19,804 nucleotides of DNA from Acetobacteraceae bacterium (lineage in GTDB: Bacteria > Pseudomonadota > Alphaproteobacteria > Acetobacterales > Acetobacteraceae): NCBI GenBank assembly GCA_947476855.1, contig CANJSR010000028.1:1-19804 (forward strand), given 5' to 3'. Made by a program: the position numbers and the translations under genes. A model generated the notes under the pieces. That model saw nothing but the letters and a program-made list of their open reading frames with translations, did not search any database and had not been told where the DNA came from. Position 1 is the stretch's first letter, and every line of letters begins with the position of its first letter. Shown in pieces: positions 6,298 through 14,127 of this stretch.

Positions 6298-7056
6298 GTG
6301 GGGAAGCTGACAGGAAAGATCGCCTGGGTCACGGGCGCGGGATCGGGCATCGGTGAAGCCGCCGCATTGGCCCTGGCCGAAGAGGGTGCCACCATCATCG
6401 TGACCGGCCGCCGCCTGGCGCCGCTGGAGAGTGTCGCCGCCCGCATCAACCAGACCGGAACGGCCCATGTGCAGCAAGCCGACCTGACGGATGCCGACCA
6501 GGTGCGCCGCGTCGGTGACTTCATCAGGACCGAGATCGGCCGGCTGGATATCCTGGTGAACAACGCCGGCGTGAACATCGTCGACCGCAACTGGGACAAG
6601 CTGACGCCCGAGAGCATCAACTACATGGTCAGCGGCAACCTGATCGCGCCGATGTACTGCGTCACGGTCGCTCTGCCCTTCATGCGCGCGCAGCAGGACG
6701 GGATCCTGATTCACACCGCCTCCATGGCCGGGCGCTTCATCGGGGGCGTCAGCGGGCCGATCTATGTCTCGGCCAAGCACGGCATCGTCGCCATGAGCCA
6801 CGGGCTGAACATGCAGGAATGCGTGAACGGCATCCGTTCGACCGTGTTCCTGCCAGGGGAGGTCGCGACCCCAATCCTGGACCAGCGCCCCAACCCGGTC
6901 GGGCCGGAGGTACGGGCGCGCATGGTGCAGCCGGCCGACTGCGGCGACCTGATCCGCTACATCGCCTGCCTGCCGCCGCATGTGACGATGAACGAGGTGC
7001 ATCTGGCGCCAACCTGGAATCGCGGCTACGTCGCCAATCTTGAACGCAAGCTCTGA
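6298..7056 (+). CDS. SDR family NAD(P)-dependent oxidoreductase
   Basis: 252 residues from the GTG at 6298, chosen because AGGAG lies eight bases upstream and the protein then starts with the usual GKLTGKIAWVTG. An ATG at 6265 is in frame but lacks a ribosome site. This is a classical short-chain dehydrogenase: TGAGSGIG cofactor loop (12-19), GRR after strand 2 (37-39, suggesting NADPH preference), NNAG (88-91), catalytic Ser142, Tyr156 and Lys160 (YVSAK), and an Asn in the expected helix (SGNLIA). It oxidises or reduces a hydroxyl/carbonyl group on an unidentified small molecule in the cytoplasm. The D-2-hydroxyacid dehydrogenase gene starts 15 bases after its stop, so the two are co-transcribed and may act on successive intermediates. 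Confidence 0.9.
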   Translation: MGKLTGKIAWVTGAGSGIGEAAALALAEEGATIIVTGRRLAPLESVAARINQTGTAHVQQADLTDADQVRRVGDFIRTEIGRLDILVNNAGVNIVDRNWDKLTPESINYMVSGNLIAPMYCVTVALPFMRAQQDGILIHTASMAGRFIGGVSGPIYVSAKHGIVAMSHGLNMQECVNGIRSTVFLPGEVATPILDQRPNPVGPEVRARMVQPADCGDLIRYIACLPPHVTMNEVHLAPTWNRGYVANLERKL

Positions 7057-7071
7057 GAGGGAACGCCCGTC

Positions 7072-8052
7072 ATGGCCACCAACAAGCCCAAGGTGATGCT
7101 GCCCCACACGATGTCGAAATCCGGCATCGACCTGGTTCGCAGCCGTGATGACATCGAGATGGTGATCTATCCGGCGGGCATCCCGCAGGCCGACCTGCTG
7201 CCGCAGTTGACGGATTGCGCCGGCATCGCTTTGTCCGGGACTCCTTACAGGAAGACTGAGATGGATGCCTCCCCCGCCATGCAGGTCGTGGCGCGCATCG
7301 GCGTCGGCTATGACGCGGTGGAGGTTCCGGCCCTGACCGCGCGCGGCGTGCCGCTGATGACGGCGGGCACTGCGAACTCCACTTCAGTTGCTGAACAGGC
7401 GTTCCACCTGATCATCGCGCTGGCCAAGCTGAACCGGCACATGGATGCGCTGGTCCGCGACGGGAAGTGGAACGACCGCCACCAGGCCCCGCCGATGGAG
7501 CTCGCCGGCAAGACTGTCCTGATCGTCGGCTTCGGCCGCATCGGCACCCGCACCGCCAAGCGCTGCGCCGCGTTCGAGATGAACGTGCTGGTCTATGACC
7601 CCTTCGTCGACGCCGCCGCGATCAAGGCCGCCGGGTATACGGCGGTCGCCGATGTCGATGCGGTCCTGGGCGGGGTGGACTTCCTCTGCATCCACTGCCC
7701 GAAGAACCCGCAGACCATCGACCTGTTCGGGGCGCAGCGCCTGAACGCGCTCAAGAAGGGCGCCTTCGTGGTGAACACCGCCCGCGGTGGCATCATCAAC
7801 GAACCGGCTTTGTATGACGCGCTAAAGTCCGGCCATATCGCCGGCGCCGGCCTTGATGTGTTCGACGTGGAGCCGGCGCCGCCGTCCCACCCGCTGCTGA
7901 CCCTGCCGAACGTGATTTCGTCCCCCCACATGGCCGGCGTGACGGTGGAGGCGATGGACGCCATGGGCCTCGTGACCGCCCAGAACATCCTGAGCGTGCT
8001 CGACGGCAAGCCCAACAAGGGCAACGCCGTGAACCCCGAAGTGTTCGGCTGA
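7072..8052 (+). CDS. D-isomer-specific 2-hydroxyacid dehydrogenase (phosphoglycerate dehydrogenase-like)
   Basis: 326 residues with GAGAGGGAA upstream of the ATG. The N- and C-terminal halves form the split substrate domain. The nucleotide domain has GFGRIG (153-158) and an acidic residue after the second strand, D176 in VYDP, which favours NAD. The catalytic triad is present: Arg238 (NTARGG), Glu267 (FDVEP) and His286 (SPHMAG). The length fits hydroxypyruvate/glyoxylate reductase-like members and lacks the ACT domain of full SerA. It interconverts a 2-oxoacid and a D-2-hydroxyacid; the exact substrate is not readable. It sits between an SDR and an AhpD-like gene in one direction, and a 10-bp hairpin follows the stop. 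Confidence 0.9.
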   Translation: MATNKPKVMLPHTMSKSGIDLVRSRDDIEMVIYPAGIPQADLLPQLTDCAGIALSGTPYRKTEMDASPAMQVVARIGVGYDAVEVPALTARGVPLMTAGTANSTSVAEQAFHLIIALAKLNRHMDALVRDGKWNDRHQAPPMELAGKTVLIVGFGRIGTRTAKRCAAFEMNVLVYDPFVDAAAIKAAGYTAVADVDAVLGGVDFLCIHCPKNPQTIDLFGAQRLNALKKGAFVVNTARGGIINEPALYDALKSGHIAGAGLDVFDVEPAPPSHPLLTLPNVISSPHMAGVTVEAMDAMGLVTAQNILSVLDGKPNKGNAVNPEVFG

Positions 8053-8059
8053 CAATATT

Positions 8060-8083
8060 GCTCCCTCCCGCGTGGGAGGGAGC
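8060..8083 (+). terminator. Intergenic hairpin, possible partial terminator
   Basis: GCTCCCTCCC (8060-8069) pairs perfectly with GGGAGGGAGC (8074-8083) around GCGT, eight bases after the dehydrogenase stop and 27 before the next start. Only TTCC follows, so read-through is likely. It may lower expression of the downstream AhpD-like gene relative to the dehydrogenases or protect the upstream mRNA end. Confidence 0.5.
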
Positions 8084-8109
8084 TTCCACCCAGGACGGAG
8101 ACCCATCCC

Positions 8110-8826
8110 ATGCCGCAGCCTGACCACATCTCCGCCCTGGGCGTGCCCGATCCCGCCACCCTGGACGACGATCTGAAAATCATCTGGGACAAATGCGTGG
8201 AGAAGCTGGGCTTCGTGCCCAACGTCCTCAGCACCTACAGCCTGAAGCCGCGGCGGCTGCGGAACTTCATGGCGATGTACAACGACATCATGCTCGCCCC
8301 CTCCGGCCTGTCGAAGCTGGAGCGGGAGATGGTGGCCGTCGTCGTCTCCTCGGCCAACCGTTGCTATTACTGCCTGGTCGCCCACGGCGCGGCCGTGCGG
8401 CAGTTGTCGGGTGACCCGGAGCTTGGGGAGATGATGGCGCTGAACTACCGCGTCGCGAAGCTCGATGCCCGCCAGCGCGCGATGCTGGACTACACCTGGA
8501 AGATGACCACGACGCCCTATCTGATCGGTGATGCCGACCGGGACGAACTGCGCGCCGTCGGCCTGTCGACCGAGGACATCTTCGACCTGTCGGAGACGGT
8601 GGCGTTCTTCAACCTGTCCAACCGGATGGCCTCGGCCACCGACATGATGCCGAACAAGGAATACCACCCCTCGTTCCGCGCGTCCGCGCAGGTCCAGTCC
8701 AAGCCGGTCGAAGCAAAGCCGGCGGCGACCGCGCAGTCGGCCAGGCCGAAGGCTGCCCCCGCGAAGGCCAAGGTCGGAAAGCCCGCGGTCGCCAAGGGCA
8801 AGCCTGCCCGCGCGAAGGCGGGTTAG
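8110..8826 (+). CDS. AhpD/carboxymuconolactone decarboxylase-family peroxidase-related protein with Lys/Ala/Pro tail
   Basis: 238 residues; GGACGGAG lies upstream of the ATG. Residues 20-185 are an all-helical AhpD-like domain with the redox pair C85-YY-C88 and H92 (NRCYYCLVAHGAAV), plus Glu73 one helix earlier, matching the Glu-CxxC-His proton relay of AhpD. It most resembles the uncharacterised peroxidase-related branch. These proteins reduce peroxides or disulfides, although the partner for this branch is unknown. Residues from about 195 onward form a tail of Lys, Ala and Pro repeats (KAAPAKAKVGKPAVAKG) ending in G, like histone-H1-type or ribosomal extensions. The tail may bind nucleic acid or be disordered. 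The gene is last in the three-gene plus-strand group. Confidence 0.87.
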   Translation: MPQPDHISALGVPDPATLDDDLKIIWDKCVEKLGFVPNVLSTYSLKPRRLRNFMAMYNDIMLAPSGLSKLEREMVAVVVSSANRCYYCLVAHGAAVRQLSGDPELGEMMALNYRVAKLDARQRAMLDYTWKMTTTPYLIGDADRDELRAVGLSTEDIFDLSETVAFFNLSNRMASATDMMPNKEYHPSFRASAQVQSKPVEAKPAATAQSARPKAAPAKAKVGKPAVAKGKPARAKAG

Positions 8827-8845
8827 GCCTCCCGCCCCCCTGGGC

Positions 8846-11242
8846 CTACCCGTCCAGGCTCGCGGGTTCGAACCACCGCCGGATCGCGCTCGCGGGTTCC
8901 GGCTCGCTGAAATAATACCCCTGGGCGTCCGCACAGCCGGCCGCCCGGATCAGCGCCAGGTGCTCCGCGGTCTCCACCCCCTCGGCCGTCGTCGAAATCC
9001 CAAGCTGGGACGCCAGGGACACGATGGAGTTCACGATCGTCCGGCACTCGGCCCGCGTCGTCATCTCCCGCACGAAGGACTGGTCGATCTTCAGCTTGTC
9101 GAAGGGGAAGCTGACCAGATAGCTCAGTGACGAATAGCCCGTGCCGAAATCGTCCAGCGCGATCCGGATGCCCCGCGCGCGCAGGCGGTGCAGCGTGGCC
9201 ACGATCCGTGGATCGTTGTGCAGCAGCACGGATTCCGTGATCTCCAGGATCAGCCGGCGCGGTGACAGGCCGGCATGCGCCACCGCCTGGTCGACCGTCG
9301 CCTCCAGCCGGTTGCCCTGGAACTGCGCGGCCGAGAGGTTGACCGATACCGAATACGCCTCGGGCCAGCGCGCAGAATCCTGGCAGGCGCGTCCGATCAC
9401 CCAGGCGCCGATGGTTCCGATCAGCCCAAGCTCCTCGGCCAGCGGAATGAAATCGCCGGGAGAGACCATGCCGCGTTCGGGATGCATCCAGCGCAGCAAT
9501 GCCTCGAACCCGATCACGCGGTCCGCGGCCAGGTCCCAGATCGGCTGGTACAGCAGGATGAATTCACCCCGCGCCATCGCCTCCCGCAACTCGTGCTCCA
9601 TCGCCCGGCGCGCCTGGATGCGCGCGTCGATCTCGGGGTCGAAGAACCGGTAGGTGTCGCGACCCTCGGCCTTGGCGCGGTCCAGGGAGGTATCGGCATG
9701 CGTCATCAGCAGGGTCGGATCGGTATCCGCCTCGGTGGCGATCGCGATGCCTATGCTGGCTGTCACCGACAGGCGCTGGTTGTCGAACACGAACGGTTGG
9801 GCCAGCGATCCGAGCAGCCGCCGCGCCAGTGCCTCCGCGTCGGCCGGATGTTGGTCGGACAGTTGCAGGACCACGAACTCATCGTTGCCGATCCGTGCGA
9901 CCACGTCGCTTTCGCGCACGGAATGGCGCAGCCGGTCGGCGGCGGCCCGCAGCACGAGGTCGCCGGCATCATGGCCCAACGCGTCGTTGATCGTCCGGAA
10001 ATGATCCAGGTTGATCGTCAGGATTGCGAGGTCCTGGTCCCGCCGCGGATGCCGCAGCATGGTCACCAGCCGCTCGATCAGCGCCGCCCGGTTGGGCAGT
10101 CCGGTCAGCCCGTCGTGATGCTCGACGAAGCGGATGCGGGCCTCCGCCTGGCGCCGGTCGGTGACGTCTTCATACGTCGCCACCCACCCGCCCCCCGGCA
10201 TCGGCTGATGCGACACCGCCAGTGCTCGGCCGTCCGCCGTTTCCTGGGTGAACCCGCCGGCGCTGTTGGACGCGATCAGTTGCCGCTGTCCGGCCTGGAT
10301 GGCCGCGATGGTCGTGGCATCGATCAGCCCGCCGGCCTGCGCGGCGGCGAACATCTGGGCGACCGGCGTGCCCGGGCGGGTATCGGCCTTGGTCAGGCCG
10401 AACAATTCGTTCAGGCGCGCGTTGCAGACGACAAGACGCTGGGCGCTGTCGACCACGCACAGGGCCTGGGACATGTTGGTCAGCGCCGCCTCGAACCGTG
10501 CGTTCTGGGTCCGCAGTTCGGACCCGGTTTCCCGCAGGTGATCAACCAGGACGTCCATTTCCCCATGGGCGGAGGACAACTGCCGGCTATGGCGAGCCAG
10601 CATCACCATCAGGAGGAAACCGGAGGCGACAAGCGCCACCAGGATGGCGACCAGCGTCCAATGGTCCCGCTGCATCGTCCGATGCCGATCGCTGTTGGAG
10701 GCCTGGGCCGATGTGTGCAGCCGGGACGCCATCCGTGTCAGCTCCGGCCCCGCCTGGCGCAGCGCGGCCAGCAGCGTCGGCACCGCGGCGGCATCGTCCG
10801 AGCCGCGCAGATAGGCCTCGGCGCCCGCGATCGCGGTCCGGAGGTGTTGCGTCAGTGGCTCCAACGCCGTGCTGTCGCCGAGGGACGCGCGGAACGCGTC
10901 GCCGTTCAGGAGATCAAGACGCTCGGACGCGATGCGGAGCCGGCGCTGCAATTCGTCCCGGTGCGGCTCCACGCTGTTGGAGGTGACGGAATGCGCGGCG
11001 GTCCGCAGGTCGTCGAGATCGCCAACGGTCTCGTTCAGGATCAGGGCGGTGGAAAAGGCGCGGGCGTGATCCGCGAGGTCGACATGGCGTGACAACAGGT
11101 GGGCGCCATAGATGGCGACCGTGACAAACATGGCGGCAATCACCATCAGCATGACCGACGACGCGGCTTCGGGGCGGGCGAACGGCCACCTTCGCCGATT
11201 GCCGCCGTTCAGGCCCAACGTCCCCGTTAGATGTAGCGCCAT
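8846..11242 (-). CDS. Membrane-bound PAS-GGDEF-EAL protein, probable c-di-GMP phosphodiesterase
   Basis: 798 residues. Two membrane helices (about 29-50 and 195-217) enclose a 145-residue periplasmic helical sensor. A PAS domain lies at about 245-365, then GGDEF (375-540), then EAL (550-795). The GGDEF domain looks inactive. The signature reads GNDEF (452-456), and the first metal-binding Asp of DxDxF is Asn411 (NLDHF). The RxxD inhibitory site, R443 to D446, is kept. The EAL domain is complete: E580 in EALLRW, N635, E667, D697-D698 in DDFGTG, K718, E754 and Q774. Expected output is hydrolysis of c-di-GMP, perhaps with the degenerate GGDEF acting as a GTP or c-di-GMP sensor. No clear ribosome site precedes the ATG at 11242, so the start is less certain. 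Confidence 0.9.
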   Translation of the reverse strand: MALHLTGTLGLNGGNRRRWPFARPEAASSVMLMVIAAMFVTVAIYGAHLLSRHVDLADHARAFSTALILNETVGDLDDLRTAAHSVTSNSVEPHRDELQRRLRIASERLDLLNGDAFRASLGDSTALEPLTQHLRTAIAGAEAYLRGSDDAAAVPTLLAALRQAGPELTRMASRLHTSAQASNSDRHRTMQRDHWTLVAILVALVASGFLLMVMLARHSRQLSSAHGEMDVLVDHLRETGSELRTQNARFEAALTNMSQALCVVDSAQRLVVCNARLNELFGLTKADTRPGTPVAQMFAAAQAGGLIDATTIAAIQAGQRQLIASNSAGGFTQETADGRALAVSHQPMPGGGWVATYEDVTDRRQAEARIRFVEHHDGLTGLPNRAALIERLVTMLRHPRRDQDLAILTINLDHFRTINDALGHDAGDLVLRAAADRLRHSVRESDVVARIGNDEFVVLQLSDQHPADAEALARRLLGSLAQPFVFDNQRLSVTASIGIAIATEADTDPTLLMTHADTSLDRAKAEGRDTYRFFDPEIDARIQARRAMEHELREAMARGEFILLYQPIWDLAADRVIGFEALLRWMHPERGMVSPGDFIPLAEELGLIGTIGAWVIGRACQDSARWPEAYSVSVNLSAAQFQGNRLEATVDQAVAHAGLSPRRLILEITESVLLHNDPRIVATLHRLRARGIRIALDDFGTGYSSLSYLVSFPFDKLKIDQSFVREMTTRAECRTIVNSIVSLASQLGISTTAEGVETAEHLALIRAAGCADAQGYYFSEPEPASAIRRWFEPASLDG

Positions 11243-11383
11243 TTCAATACCGCCGGACGGTGCAGCCTGCCTTCAACGTCGGCAGACCATCAGTATGTAT
11301 ACAGGAAGTTTTGTCGACCAGCCTGATGTCATCGTGAATCCAGTGTTAAACCATGCAGAAGAGGATGATTTATTTTGAAATAA

Positions 11384-11401
11384 TTCCGCATGCTGCGGGA
11401 A
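11384..11401 (-). terminator. Weak hairpin downstream of tRNA-Val
   Basis: On the minus strand TTCCCGCA and TGCGGAA pair around GCA with one bulged base, followed by TTATTTC and an AT-rich stretch. The hairpin lies about 60 bases after the tRNA 3' end in an AT-rich island (about 11280-11385). The pairing is short, but the T-rich trail makes it a reasonable terminator. Confidence 0.4.
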
Positions 11402-11458
11402 GCCACGCGTTGATCGCCGCAACGCCCGGTATTCCAGGGCTTCGGCCGATGCGTGCGG

Positions 11459-11533
11459 TGGTGGGCGGTGACGGTTTCGAACCGCCGACCCTCTCGGTGT
11501 AAACGAGACGCTCTACCGCTGAGCTAACCGCCC
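11459..11533 (-). tRNA. tRNA-Val (anticodon UAC)
   Basis: The minus strand folds into a full cloverleaf of 75 bases including an encoded CCA. The acceptor stem is GGGCGGT/ACCGCCC. The D arm starts GCTC and ends GAGC. The anticodon stem is TCTCG/CGAGA with loop TTTACAC (anticodon TAC). A five-base variable loop follows, then the T arm GGCGG-TTCGAAA-CCGTC with one G-T pair, and discriminator A. It reads GUA and other GUN valine codons. No other RNA gene lies nearby. Confidence 0.97.
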
Positions 11534-11545
11534 TTGCCGACCGAT

Positions 11546-11573
11546 GTCATAGCCGGATGCAACGCCAAGGCAA
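11546..11573 (-). promoter_or_regulatory. Promoter of tRNA-Val
   Basis: On the minus strand CTTGCCT (-35 TTGCCT, 11568-11573) and TATGAC (-10, 11546-11551) are separated by 16 bases. This would start transcription about six bases before the mature tRNA 5' end. The pattern fits alphaproteobacterial stable-RNA promoters (CTTGac, then CTATat). Confidence 0.55.
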
Positions 11574-11634
11574 GAGGGTTCGTCACGGTCTGGCGCACCC
11601 GCGCGCAACGGCGGTGGCGGACGCCGCGGTGTCC

Positions 11635-11659
11635 CGCCTCGACCCGGGGGGGCGAGGCG
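11635..11659 (+). other. Hairpin just before the flavoprotein gene
   Basis: CGCCTCG (11635-11641) pairs with CGAGGCG (11653-11659) around an 11-base loop with a seven-G run, ending 16 bases before the GTG start. It would sit in the leader and could limit translation initiation. It is also an ordinary chance outcome in such GC-rich DNA. Confidence 0.25.
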
Positions 11660-11675
11660 TGGTAGCGGCTGCGAT

Positions 11676-12890
11676 GTGGTTTTATCCCTGTCGTCCTTTC
11701 ACGCCGCGATCATCGGCGGCGGTCCCGCCGGCCTGATGGCGGCCGAGACTCTGGCCAACGCCGGCGTCCGCGTTACCGTGCACGATCGCATGCCCAGCAT
11801 GGGCCGGAAGCTGCTGATGGCCGGGCGGGGCGGGCTGAACCTGACCCATGCCGAGGACCTGGCAGCCTTTCTGCCCCGGTATCGGGAGGCCGCGCTTTGG
11901 CTGGAACCGGCGATCCGGGCGTTCCCGCCGGCGGCCGCGATGGCCTGGGCCGAGGGGCTGGGACAGACGCTATTCACCGGCACCAGCGGCCGCGTTTTCC
12001 CTCGCGTGATGAAGGCCTCTCCGCTGCTGCGCGCCTGGCTGGGGCGCCTGGACGGGCTGGGCGTGCGGTTCCATCCGCGCTGGCGCTGGATCGGTTGGGA
12101 CGATGCCGGCGCGCCCTTGTTCGAGACGCCGAACGGGACCGAGGCGACGCCCGCCGACGTCACCATCCTGGCCCTGGGTGGCGCCTCCTGGCCTCGGCTT
12201 GGTTCCGACGGCGGCTGGGCTGGCCTGCTGGCCGATCGGATCGCGCCGTTTCAGCCAGCGAATTGCGGCTTCACTGTCGCGTGGTCCGAGCAACTGCGCC
12301 TGCGCATGGCCGGCCATCCGCTGAAGCGGCTGGTGGCGCGGTTCGGGGATCGCGCGGTGCCGGGGGAAGCGGTGATCACGGCCCAGGGGATTGAGGGCGG
12401 GGTCATCTATGCGCTCTCGGCCGAACTGCGCGACGCGATCAGCCGGGATGGGGCGGCGACCCTGCGCCTGGACCTGCGGCCGGACCTCGATGCCGCCGCC
12501 GTGCGTGCGCGTTTGGCCGCTCCGCGCCGTGGCCAGTCGCTGTCGGGATTCCTCCGCAAGCAGGTCGGCCTGTCGCCCGAGGCGATCGCACTGATCCAGG
12601 AAGTCCTGCATGGCGCCGGCGGCGACCCGGCCGACCTGGTCAAGGACCTGCCGCTGCGCCTGCTGGCCCCGGCGCCAATCGAGCGGGCGATCTCCTCGGC
12701 CGGTGGACTGCGGCGGGACGCGCTGGACGACCGCCTGATGCTGCGTGACCGCCCCGGCGTCTTCGCGGCGGGGGAGATGCTGGACTGGGAAGCGCCGACC
12801 GGGGGCTATCTGCTGCAGGCCTGCCTCGCGACCGGCGTCGCCGCGGCCGAGGGGGCGCTGGACTGGTTGCGCGACCGCCCCGCCCCGTAG
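11676..12890 (+). CDS. HI0933/BaiN-family FAD-dependent oxidoreductase
   Basis: 404 residues from the GTG at 11676, the earliest start in frame; no convincing ribosome site precedes it. Residues 11-38 form the FAD dinucleotide fold (AAIIGGGPAGLMAAE, with an acidic residue D37 ending strand 2). GRKLLMAGRGGLNLTH (43-58) is the hallmark of the HI0933/YhiN/BaiN group. GVFAAGEMLDWEAPTGGYLLQ near residue 365 closes the FAD site, and an insert domain lies between. Most members are uncharacterised flavoproteins; a few reduce steroid or other enoyl groups. The version here is of the short type often annotated as TIGR03862-like. It leads a plus-strand group, with the MR/MLE gene starting 31 bases after its stop. 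Confidence 0.87.
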   Translation: MVLSLSSFHAAIIGGGPAGLMAAETLANAGVRVTVHDRMPSMGRKLLMAGRGGLNLTHAEDLAAFLPRYREAALWLEPAIRAFPPAAAMAWAEGLGQTLFTGTSGRVFPRVMKASPLLRAWLGRLDGLGVRFHPRWRWIGWDDAGAPLFETPNGTEATPADVTILALGGASWPRLGSDGGWAGLLADRIAPFQPANCGFTVAWSEQLRLRMAGHPLKRLVARFGDRAVPGEAVITAQGIEGGVIYALSAELRDAISRDGAATLRLDLRPDLDAAAVRARLAAPRRGQSLSGFLRKQVGLSPEAIALIQEVLHGAGGDPADLVKDLPLRLLAPAPIERAISSAGGLRRDALDDRLMLRDRPGVFAAGEMLDWEAPTGGYLLQACLATGVAAAEGALDWLRDRPAP

Positions 12891-12921
12891 CATCGTTCCG
12901 GTCACCAGGAGGAATAACGCC

Positions 12922-14124
12922 ATGCGCATCACCAAGATCGAGGACCTGCACTGCAACGCCGGCTGGCGGGACTTTTCCTTCCTGAAGATCACGACCGACG
13001 CCGGCATCGTTGGCTGGTCCGAATTCATGGAGAATTTCGGCTCGGAGGGCCTGTCGACCGTCATCCGCCGCCTGGGCGACCGGATCATGGGGATGGACCC
13101 GCGCGCGGTCGAGAAGGTCACCGCGTATATGCACGGTGTCACGCGCCAGGCACCGGGCGGGATGAACCAGCAAGCCATCGCGGCGATCGAGAACGCACTG
13201 GTCGACATCAAGGCCCGGGCGCTGGGCATCCCGGTTTATGAGCTTCTGGGTGGGCCGATCCGGGACAAGCTGCGGCTCTATTGGTCCCATTGCGGGACCT
13301 GGCGCGTGTCCTTCGCCGATACGATCAAGGAATGGACTGGCTTCGATCCGATCCGCACGCTGGACGATGTCGAAAAGGCCGGCGCGGACGTGCGTGAACG
13401 CGGTTTCAAGGGCCTGAAGACGAACATCATGATGTTCGACGCGGAGAAGCCGTATATCCACATGCCCGGCTTCAACGGCCCCGGCTGGCCCGAGCTGAAC
13501 TTCGATCACAAGATCCAGGAAGCCCTGGTCGCCCAGATGGGCGCGTTCCGCCGCGGTGCCGGACCCGAGATGGGCATGCACCTCGACCTGAACTTCAACT
13601 TCAAGACCGAGGGCTATATCCGCATGGCCCAGGCGCTGGAGCAGTTCGACCTGACCTGGCTGGAGATCGACAGCTACGACCCCGCCGCCCTGGCCACCAT
13701 CCGCCGGTCGTCCCGCACCCGCATCGGATCGGGCGAATCGCTCTATGGCCGGCGGCAGTTCAAGCCGTTCTTCGAGCACCAGTCCTTCGATGTCGCCATC
13801 ATCGATGTCGCGTGGAACGGCATCCTGGAGTCCTTCAAGATCGCCGCCATGGCCGATGCGTATGAGGTGAATGTCGCGCCCCACAACTTCAACGGCCACA
13901 TCGGATCATTGATCAGCGCGCATCTCTGCGCCGCCCTGCCGAATTTCCGGGTCATGGAGATCGATATCGAGGACGTGCCCTGGAAGGACGACCTCGTGAC
14001 GCCGGTCCCGGTGATCAAGGACGGCCACCTGATCCTGCCCACCGGTCCCGGCTGGGGCGCGGAGGTGAACGAGGACGTGATCCGCGCCCACCCGCCGCTG
14101 CGGATCAGGAAGTGGGAACGCTGA
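12922..14124 (+). CDS. Mandelate racemase/muconate lactonizing enzyme-family protein (enolase superfamily)
   Basis: 400 residues from the ATG at 12922, backed by an excellent AGGAGG ten bases upstream. The frame is open before it but overlaps the flavoprotein. Residues 1-125 are the capping domain, followed by a TIM barrel. Metal ligands are D222 (HLDLNFNF), E248 (WLEIDSY) and E272 (GSGES). D295 (IIDVAW) and H321 (APHNFNG) form the Asp-His dyad of the mandelate racemase subgroup. The usual KxK base is replaced by K166-T-N168 (GLKTN). This pattern fits acid-sugar dehydratases or racemases acting on an alpha-proton of a carboxylate, but the substrate is unknown. Two exported-protein genes follow with gaps of 3 and 1 bases, an unusual partnership for this cytoplasmic enzyme. 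Confidence 0.92.
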   Translation: MRITKIEDLHCNAGWRDFSFLKITTDAGIVGWSEFMENFGSEGLSTVIRRLGDRIMGMDPRAVEKVTAYMHGVTRQAPGGMNQQAIAAIENALVDIKARALGIPVYELLGGPIRDKLRLYWSHCGTWRVSFADTIKEWTGFDPIRTLDDVEKAGADVRERGFKGLKTNIMMFDAEKPYIHMPGFNGPGWPELNFDHKIQEALVAQMGAFRRGAGPEMGMHLDLNFNFKTEGYIRMAQALEQFDLTWLEIDSYDPAALATIRRSSRTRIGSGESLYGRRQFKPFFEHQSFDVAIIDVAWNGILESFKIAAMADAYEVNVAPHNFNGHIGSLISAHLCAALPNFRVMEIDIEDVPWKDDLVTPVPVIKDGHLILPTGPGWGAEVNEDVIRAHPPLRIRKWER

Positions 14125-14127
14125 CGG

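Noticed and set aside
9275..11092. 605-codon plus-strand open frame opposite the GGDEF-EAL gene
   Set aside because: The minus-strand gene has complete PAS, GGDEF and EAL domains; the opposite translation is His/Arg/Gln-rich filler.
11112..11378. 88-codon plus-strand open frame reaching into the AT-rich gap
   Set aside because: Most of it lies opposite the GGDEF-EAL N-terminus, and the remainder has no family signal.
12640..13899. 419-codon minus-strand open frame opposite the MR/MLE gene
   Set aside because: Crosses two real plus-strand genes and shows no motif.
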